A DNA stretch of 64,000 nucleotides from Christensenellaceae bacterium (GTDB taxonomy: Bacteria; Bacillota; Clostridia; Christensenellales; CAG-138): positions 124,001 to 188,000 of the forward strand of contig JAISKB010000004.1 in NCBI GenBank assembly GCA_031261085.1, in the 5' to 3' direction. Position 1 is the stretch's first letter, and each line of letters opens with the position of its first letter. A model generated the notes under the pieces. It was not told where the DNA came from and ran no database searches. It worked only from the letters and a program-made list of their open reading frames with translations. The position numbers and the translations under genes were made by a program. This document shows positions 33,744-43,900 of this stretch, piece after piece.

Positions 33744-34793
33744 ATGCAGGTTCAGCAATATGGTTCACTGCCCGGCGGGGAGGATATCCTCCTCTACCGG
33801 CTGGAAAACGCAAATGGGATGTCGGTAGAAATACTCAACTGGGGCGGGGTCATCCGATCCCTTCGCGTGCCGGGCCGTGACGGTACGTTTGCCGATGTGG
33901 TGATGGGGTTTGACACGCTGGCGGAGCAGCTGCAGCGCGGCGGCTGGAACTGCGGCATCGTGGGCCGGTGCGCCAACCGCCTGGCCGGCGGCAGGTTTTA
34001 TGTGCGCGGCAAGGAATATCAAATCGACATAGAGCCCGGCGCGCCGCATGTGCTGCACGGCGGCAGCGGCAACTATGCGCGCAAGCGCTTTTGCGGTGAA
34101 GCCGATGCCGATGCCGAGGGCGAAAAGCTGACTCTCTCTTACCACGACCATGGCGAGGGCGGCTTCCCGGGGGAGGTACAGGTGTGGGTCACCTATGTGC
34201 TCACGCCCCATAACGAGCTGGTGCTGCGCTACCGCGCGCTGCCCAGCGCGGATACCGTATTCAACATCACCAGCCATTGCTATTTTAACCTGGCCGGGCA
34301 CGGCAGCGGGCGCATAGATGAGCAGGTTCTCCAGCTGGACGCCGATTATTACCTGCCCACCGCCGCGCATTCCCTGCCCAGCGGCGAGACGCTGAGCGTA
34401 GAGGGTACCCCGTTCGATTTCCGCACCCCGCGCCGCTTGGGGGAGGGGCTGGCCTCCGACCACCCGCAGATACTCAAGCAGAACGGATACGATCACAACC
34501 TATGCCTGAGCGGCGGCGGCTACCGCAGGGTGGGCTACGCCTGCGACCCCGCGAGCGGCCGCAAAATGGAGCTGCTTACCGACCTGCCCGGCGTGCAGCT
34601 GTATACCTCGGGCAACGAAAAGCCGGGGCAGGGCTGCTATAAAGACGGCGCAAGCTACGACAGGTTCCATGCTTTCTGCCTAGAGACGCAATATTTCCCC
34701 AACGCCACGGCATATTCCCACTTCCCCCAGCCGGTGTTATTGGCCAATGTGCCCTTCACCTCGCAGACGGCGTTTCGGTTCAGCGTGGAATAA
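33744..34793 (+). CDS. galM: Aldose 1-epimerase (galactose mutarotase)
   Basis: EILNWGGVIRSLRVPGRDG, GRCANRLAGG, NITSHCYFNLAGHG, GVQLYTSGN, LETQYFPNA. Confidence 0.92.
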   Translation: MQVQQYGSLPGGEDILLYRLENANGMSVEILNWGGVIRSLRVPGRDGTFADVVMGFDTLAEQLQRGGWNCGIVGRCANRLAGGRFYVRGKEYQIDIEPGAPHVLHGGSGNYARKRFCGEADADAEGEKLTLSYHDHGEGGFPGEVQVWVTYVLTPHNELVLRYRALPSADTVFNITSHCYFNLAGHGSGRIDEQVLQLDADYYLPTAAHSLPSGETLSVEGTPFDFRTPRRLGEGLASDHPQILKQNGYDHNLCLSGGGYRRVGYACDPASGRKMELLTDLPGVQLYTSGNEKPGQGCYKDGASYDRFHAFCLETQYFPNATAYSHFPQPVLLANVPFTSQTAFRFSVE

Positions 34794-34825
34794 GTGGGAT
34801 AAAAGGAACTCGACGGCCGTTCCCC

Positions 34826-34855
34826 CTCCTCCCTTTGCACAAAGGGAGGCTTTTT
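34826..34855 (+). terminator. Terminator after aldose 1-epimerase
   Basis: CCTCCCTTTGCACAAAGGGAGGCTTTTT. Confidence 0.75.
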
Positions 34856-34893
34856 GTTTCGCGCGTTCTGCGCTCAACCCTCTCAAGCCATAG

Positions 34894-34919
34894 CAAAAGG
34901 GCCGCCCAATGGCGGCCCC
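34894..34919 (-). terminator. Terminator of giant surface protein gene 2
   Basis: Minus strand GGGGCCGCCATTGGGCGGCCCTTTT; paralogous to 13429-13450. Confidence 0.7.
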
Positions 34920-34944
34920 TGCTCGTTTGGTCTATTTGGTTTTA

Positions 34945-37900
34945 CTATGCCCGGTTCTTTTTGCGGCGGCGCACGTCCATCCAGCCCATGATTGCTATTG
35001 CGAGTATCAGCACCGCCCACGGCGCCGCCGCGGCATCGCCGGTTTTGGGCGGCAGGCCCGGTATCGGGATGACCGGGGTCGGGTCGTCGGTGTCGTCCCG
35101 CTTCCTCTGCCACTTGGCATAAAGCTCGATATCCCTGCCCGGCATCCTCTCGGCTGTAAAGCTCCAGCTATGGTTATCATCCAGCAAGAACCATCCGCCG
35201 TTAAAGGTATAGCCGTCGCGCTTCGGGCTCGGGTTGGGCATAGGCACACGCCGCCCTTCGCGGACTGTGATTTCCCACTTGCCGCCATTCAGCGCCCAGC
35301 CCGTGCCGGGGCCGGTCACATTCCAGGCCTTGCCGTCATTGCGCGGGTCAAATATCGCCTTATACTGCGGTATTTCATATAAGCCGCAATCCATATCCTC
35401 GGTGTACCCCCCGGTGAGGGTAAACCGCTGCGTGCTGCCCTCGCTAAACCAGTTGTCGCCCGGGTGCGCCGGGTCCTCCACCAAGTTTGCGGGGATGGGC
35501 CCCACGTCCGAATCCGCAGCGGCAGCGCCGCTATGATACAGCGTATACCCATAGTTCTCACCGTCCGGGTTTTCAAACACCAGCCAATACCGCACATCCG
35601 CGCCGGAATCCAGCTGATACGCCGCGCAAGTGGCAAATTGGAAGTACCCGGGCAAACCGCTTGTGGGGTGATTCTCCGTAACGGCGGTGGCCAGTAAAAA
35701 GCCGTTTGCGGCATCCACCTCGCCATACGTTGGCCCCGTGCGCAAGTCCTTGGTGCTGTACAGCCGCACCGTTACAGCGTTTATGCCCGTTTCGTTCGCA
35801 TCCTGTATGCCATCGCGGTTCGCATCCAGCCACACATAGTCGCCTATGGAGTTGCCCAGCGGGTAAATGCCCGCGTCCGCTTTGGCGTTGCCGCCATAGG
35901 GCACCGCAATGGCCGCGGTCGCGGCCGTGGCCTGCGTGCGGGTCCCGGTCCCCTCTACATAGTCGGCGTCGGAATCCGTATCGCTTAAGGTAGGATAGCC
36001 CGGGTTGTTCACCCTCGCCCACAGGTAGGTTTCTACCAGCGAAGCGGCAACGGTGCCCTTATCGAACACGACCGTATAATCACCGGCGGCGGGCAGACGG
36101 CTGAAGCTGTAGGTGCCATCTGCACTGACGACTGCGTTCGCATACGCGCCGCCGTTTGCGCCGGTGGTATAATTGACGCCGCCCTTTTTAAGCGTTACCG
36201 TCACGCCGGGCACAAGCGTCGTTTCACCGGCATCCTTTGTGCCGTTATCGCTGTCGGCCGCTTCCAGCCAAGCCCAGCCGGTTAACGTGCTGAACCTATA
36301 CAGGCCCGCATTCACGCCCGTTTGGCTGGTTTCCGCCCTAAACCATGCGGTGGTACCCGCGCCATAATCGGCATCGATGGCTTCCGCGTCCGAATTTACC
36401 GCCTCGCCAACCCCGCTCGCCTTGGCTGGGGTAAAGTTGTAGGCATCCTTATCCGGGTTGGTAAACACCACCTGGTACGTTAGGCCGCTGCCATAAGACG
36501 AGGGCAGGTTGGTAAACTCGTAGTGACCATATGCATCGGTCGTTGTGGTGCCCACGGCCTGCGCGCCGGTTATGGTCGGCGTCCCAAGCACCACCTCTTC
36601 CACACCCTCATACAGCGTCACCGTAGCCGCGGGCAGCGGGCGCGCGCTATCCCCAAATTGGGGCTCGGCGGCCGACCACTCGCCATCGATATTGGTATCT
36701 TCCCACACATACCCGGCTATGGTCACGGGCGGCGCCACCAGCTTGGCGGCAACGCTGTTGCTCTTTATTTGGGTAAATGTGCTCATATACGCGGTAAAGT
36801 TATTGACGCCCACCTGCAGCGCGTTATTTGCGAGCAGGCCCGTATCCCAAGCCGGGTCATTCGCCGCGGGCAGCTCCCAATCATACGTTACCGTAAGCAG
36901 GTTGCCCTGCTCCAGCCTGTAGCCGCCCGCAATATCGACGGTAAGCGTCTTGGCCTTGGTGGTGGGGTTTTCTATAACGTTCGGCGCGATGGTTTGGGCT
37001 GTTGCGCTGCCGCCGCCGGCCCGCGCTATGGCGCTGACGCTGCCCATGTTCACCGTGGTCGCCTCAATCAGCTCCTTCGTCCACATGGAGGCGCGGCCAT
37101 CGCCTATAATGGGCAGCTGATCCGCAAACTGCGTTACGACAGGCACCTGCGCGTATGGCAGATCTATGCCGTTATCGACCTGCAGCCTATAGTGTATGGT
37201 ATCGCCGGGGTGCACATCCACCGGCGCCTTGCTGCTCACCCAGCCGCTGTCATAAGGCGTGCTGTCCGCGTTCACGCCCGTAACCCGTATGGATTTTTGC
37301 GCATGGGCCATAGCGCTGGGCACAACCAGCAGGCCCTCCTCGGCGGCGCGTACAAACAGGCCCTTATTCCCCAGCAGCGAATCGGCCGCGATGAGCTTTG
37401 CATAGTCGCTCGCGGCAAGCCCATTCGGCGCATTCTCAAAAATGGTGTTGCGCGCGCCCGTAAAGGGCTCCAGCCCCGCAAACGAAGCGCCGGTCGGGTA
37501 TTTGAGGGAGGGGCTTAACGGCGCATCGCTGGTGGCAAACGCCTCGTTATCCACCGTGGCGCTATCCGACATAACGGCCAGCCTGCCCAGCAGCAGTATC
37601 GTAATCGAATCCCCCGGGTGCAGCGTCGTGCGCGGGAAGCTCCACATCACGATGCTGCCCGCCGCATCCACCTGCCTAAACGGGTTTACGGTATCCTCCT
37701 CGTGGATAACACCCGGCGCCGCGGATAGCGTATACAGCGGCTTGCCGTCATCCCCATATTCCAGCGTGAGCAGCTCCGGCTGCATAAAGTCCACAATACG
37801 GGGCGCTTCCAAGTCCGCCTGGGACTCGGCGCAGTTGGTGAGCGTAAGTTCATATTCAACCAAAGAACCCAAAATCAGCGGCTGCCCGGCGGGCGGCGCT

Positions 37901-40900
37901 TTGCCGTCCCTGCCATCCTCACCCGGCTTTAAGGCCTTGGTGAGCTTAATGATGGGCCGCGCGGGCACCGGCACGGCAATGACTGCCTGCGCCGGGAGCT
38001 GCAGCGTTTGTATCGTGCCAATAGCGGTTTGGCGCGTAACGTGCAGCGTGGCGTTGTTTTTTATCGTATCCACTTCGGGCTGCAGCTTTGTGGGCTGGAA
38101 CGCATCAAACGCCACGCGCAACTCTATATTGCCGGGCCTAAAGTCATTGCCTATCCAAGGCTCATAGGTATAATCGCCCGGAGCCCTCATAATTCTGGTG
38201 GCATATTCGACTTCAACGCCGCTCCAAACGGCGGGCGCTGTCGGCGTCCATGCCTTGTAGGGCTCGCTCAATTCCTGCCAGGCGCCGCCGTTTACCCGCG
38301 CGTATACGGGGGCCAGGCTCGCCGTGCTCGAAGGCTTTGCCAGCGAAGGATATACGCGAACCTCCGTGATGGCATACCCGGGCGCGGGCGCGGCGGGGGT
38401 AGCTGTGGCATCCTCCACCGCTTCCACGGTTGCGTCATTGGCATCCTTGCCATAGAACCGCAGCCCGGCATCCGTTACCTTATAGGCATCCAGCGGGATG
38501 GTGTTGTTCAGGTTGGGCACCGCGATGGTAAATACCGCGTCAAACCCGCTCTCGCGCAGCGGCAGCGCCGCGGCGGCAGCATCTACGGTTTTCGTCACGC
38601 TCGGGTCGGGCTGACCCTCGTGCTTTTTATCCTTAAATATCTGTATAAGCGTATCGGGGCCCGGGGTTTTGCCGCCCACAACGGCCTTTGTAAGCGTATA
38701 GTCGCTGTCGAAGTATGCGCTTAGAATATAGCCGCTAGGCGCCGCTGCCTCCTGAATATAATAGGTATAACCGGCGGCGGTGCGCGACGCGGAGGGTATC
38801 GCAATGGGGTCGAATACGGCGAAGCCATACGCGTTGGAAACCTTCGTATCCACGAGCGTCATGTCCGCATCATACAGGTTGAACGTCGCGCCGGACAGCG
38901 GCGCGCCCGTATCATAATCCACCTTTTGCGCGGCAAACCGCATCCCGGCAAACGCGTGGTCGATGGTGAGCGTGTGGGTTGTATCCGCAATGCCCAAGTC
39001 CGCCGCATGGTCGAGCTGCCAGCCGGATAGGCGGGCGTCGCTCCCCTCCACAGGCTTATACTGCCACCTGTCGGCCGAGCCGCCCCCCACCTGGTCGCCG
39101 GGGGAGGCCGGGGCGCACGCGATTTGGAGCGCGTCGGCAGCATACGAAACCGTGAATATGGCCGGGAGCCTGCTATCGTTATAGATGGGGTCAAACCACT
39201 CGTTGGGCTTAAGCCACCCATGCGCGGTAAGGTTCTCTTCCACCACGCGGTAGGTGCCCACATCCAGCCCGCTAAACGCAGCGATGCCGGATACGCTGTT
39301 GGTGTTCACCGTTTTTATAAACACCCAGTCCGCGGCGACCGCGGCGGAACCGCCGGCCCGCAGCTTATATAGGCTGATCGGCAGGTTGGCTACCCGGCCC
39401 TTTTCGGCGGGCACGACGCCGCCGATCGAATCGTAATTGACGGTGGCCAGCACGTTGAGCCCGGTTAGCGGCGCGTTTTCTATGGCCTTTTTCAGCGTTG
39501 CGTTGCGCGCGACCTCAACCTTTACGGGCGCCGCAAGGGCCGCGTAATCATCCGGCGCCTTGGTCTCTTTAATCCAGTACTCGCCCTGCGGCAGCGGCAC
39601 GCTATAATAGTGGCCGGCCGCGTTCCAGTTGGTAGGCGTTGGCGCGGCCGCCTCATAATCCAGCGTCGCCGCCAAATTTTGGCACGCCGCATCGCTGTAT
39701 ACCTCAAACTTAACGCCCGTAAGGCGGTCGGCGACTACCGTGTAATCCTTACCCGCCGGGATTTTGTATACCTCGAGCACGCCGCATTGATCCGGATTGT
39801 AGAAGACGCGGCCGCTGTTGCCGGTATCCGCCGCCGCGATGGGGGCGTTTTCGGTATCGCCCACATGGGCGGCGGCATCCGCGTTTTGCAGGTATACGAT
39901 GCCCGTTTCGCCTATGGTGAAATACACCGGCGCGGCGTCTATGCCATAAACCGTGCTGCTTTGGCCATCGCTGCCCTTCACATCGGTTTCCTCTATGCTA
40001 TAGCTGCCCGCGGGCAGGTTTACGCGCAAGCCCTCCGGGGTGTCGCTCGCCTGCGTCCAGGTGACGGAGCGATAGGCCGCATAGTTCCCGGTTCCATCGT
40101 CCTTTTTAATATCGAATGTGGCCGAGGCCATGCTGCCGGCGGGGTCGGCGGCCGTTACCGCGTGCTTTATGCCCAAGTAATCGGTATAGCCCTTTTTGAT
40201 GAGCAGCGCGCCGCGGTAAGGGTGGTTTACCGTAATAACCTCCACATCGGCAACCTTGTTCGACAATACGTTATCGGCGCCCAGCGTGGCAGGCGGTATC
40301 GCAGCGGGGGTATTTACCCCGGTCTTCGACTTGATGTCGCTTATAACGCCGCCCTCTACCGTGAAGGTGACCACGACCGCGTTGTGAACATACTTATACG
40401 CCGCCGCGGTGGTGTCGGTATCCGGGCCGCTTATCGCGGTTTCGGTGAGCGTATAGGCGCCGTCCACCAGGTTGATGAAGGTATTGGCGGTGGTATTGGC
40501 GGTGTTGTTGTTGCCGGCGGCCACCGTGCCGCTCACCACCGTGATGGATGCATCGTATGCCGCGGCCGTACCCGCCCCCTGTAAGCGGTAGGTAGCCGTG
40601 AGGTTGTTGTCGGCGCTGGCGGCGCCGTTCCACCAGTTGCGCGTGCTCAGCTTTGCCAGCGGCTTATCATATACCTCCACCTCTACCACGGCCTTGCGGC
40701 TTTCGGCGTTGGAGCTATCCACCGTGGCGGGGCCGCTGCCCAGAGTAATGGGCCCGATGATGCCGTCTTTCGCTTTAGTCCATGCCGTTTTAACGCCGCC
40801 CGCCTGCGTGCTTATGGATTGCTGGCCAAACTTGTTATAACCGGCCGGCGCTGTTTCTTCCACCAAAAAGTAGTAGCCCGGCAGCAGCTTCGATGTTGTA

Positions 40901-43900
40901 TTGGCCGCATAGTTTGCGGGCACCGGCGTGCCATTCGTGGCGGGGCTGGCATCGTTATCCCCCGCCGTGATGGTCGCCACCTCTACCCAGGTAGCCATCT
41001 GCGCCGCACGCGCGGTGGGGTCGGCCTCCAAAGCGGCATCCGTTGGCGCCCTGTAAAGCTTAAACTGCGCCCCCGTAAGCTGCGTTATGCCGGTTATATC
41101 CGCAAATTTTTCTACGTTGATGCGGCCCTCGCCATTGTAGTTGCGTATGGCTTTCACATCCTCACCATGCACCAGTTCGCTGGGGTCTATGGTTACATAG
41201 GTGGTGTTGCGCGCCCAATATGTTTCCTGCGCCGTGCCAAAGTGGAAATCGGGCAGAAGGTTTACGCCATAGGCGGGGTACCGGCCCGCCGCGATTTCGG
41301 CATTGGTGGCCACATAGCTTGTGGGCAGGGGGCCCTTTTCCTCCAACAGCAGGCAGAAGCTGCGCGCAGCCTCGATTTTATCCAGTGTGCTCCGCCCGCT
41401 CATCTCGGCAGGGTAGGCATCCGCAATAGCCTGCAGATACAAGGTAAGCGCGCCCGGCTCCGCCTGCGCCGCGATTTGGTCAGGCGTCAGCGCCATGTAT
41501 GCCGCCCATTTTTCTCCATTGCTCATGGGCCGCAGGGTGCCTGTGCCGTCATCCACTTCCAAATCCGTTACGCCCGGTATCTCCAGCATATAGGGTACCT
41601 GGGGGAAGCTGTAGAACGGGCTGATGAATTCACCAAACCGCATCGTCTCACCCTCCTGCACGATGCGGGTGGAGATCGTATCCAGCACGCTCCCCAGCTT
41701 ATGGTACTTGCCATCGGCCCCTACATAGGCATAGTAGATGTCGAAATTGACGTTCATCAGCGGCCCAAGCAGCGTGGCGGTGCCATCCGCGCGCATATTG
41801 TAGCCCTTTTTGGCCACCTGTATGGTGGAGCGGTTTAAGAGCGGTACGCCCGGCTCGGCATTGTCATAGTTGCCCAAATTCAGGTTGAGGTATACGATGC
41901 CCGTCACCGGGTCCCTTTGTGAAAACCGGTTGGCCAGGCGGTCGGGGTTATTCGGATCCTCATTGAGCTCGAAGTAATAGAACATGGCTTGGGAGGCGTT
42001 CGCCCAGCCCTGGTTCATATTCGCGGCGGTTTGCGGGTGGCTGGTGCCGCTATGGATTGCCAGGCCCGCGCTCGGATCCGCCAAGCTCCACAGTTTGGAT
42101 TCCACCAGCACATAGCTGCCCGCGGACAGCTGGGTGGAGTAGGCCGAGCGCAAGGAGCCCCCGCCCTCTCCATCGTTGCCGCCGGTACCCGTGGTCATCT
42201 CATCCTTCTTTATACCGTTGGGTATGGGGTTCCCGTTTGAATCGACCTGCCCGGAAGGCGTGTTGAACCAGGCGTGCAAATTGGCCAGCCATGCATCGTA
42301 AGCATTATAAGCATCCTGATGCAGCGGGCCAGCATCCGTAGGCGAGCCATACCCATAGGGCGAGGCCGGCGTGAGGTGGGGTTCGCGCAGAGAGAGCGGT
42401 ATATCATCCCGCGTTAAGCCGGGGGCCAGCTTCCAAATTTCAAATTCAAGATCCGGCGCCGGTTCGGCGTCGCCTATCTTCGTCAGCTCCTCGGCATCAT
42501 CCACAGAGGCGGACGGTTTATATGGGTTCGCCGGGCGGTCATATTTTTGGGAATCACTGTTAAAGCCCGAAAGTATAAGGCTGCCGTTGCCGCCCTTGGC
42601 GTGTATGAGCCACTTTTTGAGGTTCACATAGTATGGGTCTACTGTGTTGATCAAGCTATACGGCTCCGGGTCGGTAAGCGTATAGGAACCAAGCTTAACC
42701 CTCGCCTCATACGACATGCCGTCGTCGGAGCGCACGAACTCGAGGGTGTGCTTCTTTGCAAACGCATACTGCTCGCCCGGCATATCTATGATATCCGGCG
42801 CCCAAAGCTCGTTTAAGTCATATTTATCTACGGTCGGATCCACCTTGTTCAGCCGTATGAGGCCCGCTTGGGGCGCTTCGCTCGCCGTGAGCAGGGTGGC
42901 GGTTACCGCCGCGTCGGTGCCGGGGGCGGGCTCACCCGCCGGCGTAAATTGCAGCGATGCGCCGCCCGCGGCATTGTACGCGCCCTCTGCCATGCTGCCG
43001 GTCATATTGCCGGTTGCGGCATCGAACTGCGCATAATAGGTAACGCCGCTTTTTTCGTATGTGAGCTGGAACACCGCGCCGGGCAGCGGCTCTAGGTACC
43101 GGCTGCCGTCGATGTTATAGGTGTTGGTTTCGCCATACTTCACAAACGTCACATCCGGCTTGATGATATTCGTTATGGTAAGCTGGTGCGCGTTGTTGGC
43201 GGCAATCGGGGTATCCCATTCAAAGTCAGTAGGCGCTCCGTTCCCGATTGGCCCACCAAAGCTGTTGGTAATCGCAGCCACGCCCTTCGCGTTTACGCTG
43301 ATGGCCACGATGGGCGCCTCCGTGCGCTTTACATAGTCGGCATGCGCCGCGCTCTGCGTGATGCTGTAGCTGCCGCCCGGCGCCAGCGTAATTTCTTGCG
43401 CGGTATCGATGGGGTCATAAAAGGCGATATATCCTGCCCCCATCGGCTTGGCAATGCCTATTACCGTGCCGCCCGCATCGCGCAGCTCATATTCTGCCCC
43501 GGCCGGGAAAACAGCCCTGCTATCCGCCTGCGCCGTGCGGATGGCCAGCTTGACGGGCCGTATGTTGACGAGCTTGGTTTCATCGGCGTTGACGGGCACC
43601 GTTTGCGCGGTTACCCCATACTGCGCCGTGGTTATGGTATAGGTAGGCAGCCCCGCCGGCGTGGTGCTCACGCTGGCGGCAAAGTCGGCCAGCGCAACGC
43701 CCGTGCCGGTATGGAAATCAGCGGCATAGCCGGGCAGCGCATAGGGCAGCCCCGTGCTGGCCGGCACGGCAAACTCCACCAGCGCGTATTCGCCCGCCGG
43801 CAGGTTATTAAAGGTGATGGCCCCGGTCGCTGCGGCCGCGGTTTGCGTCAGCGGCGCCGTACCGGCGGCGTTTGTAACCAAATCCCAATTTGCGCCGTTC

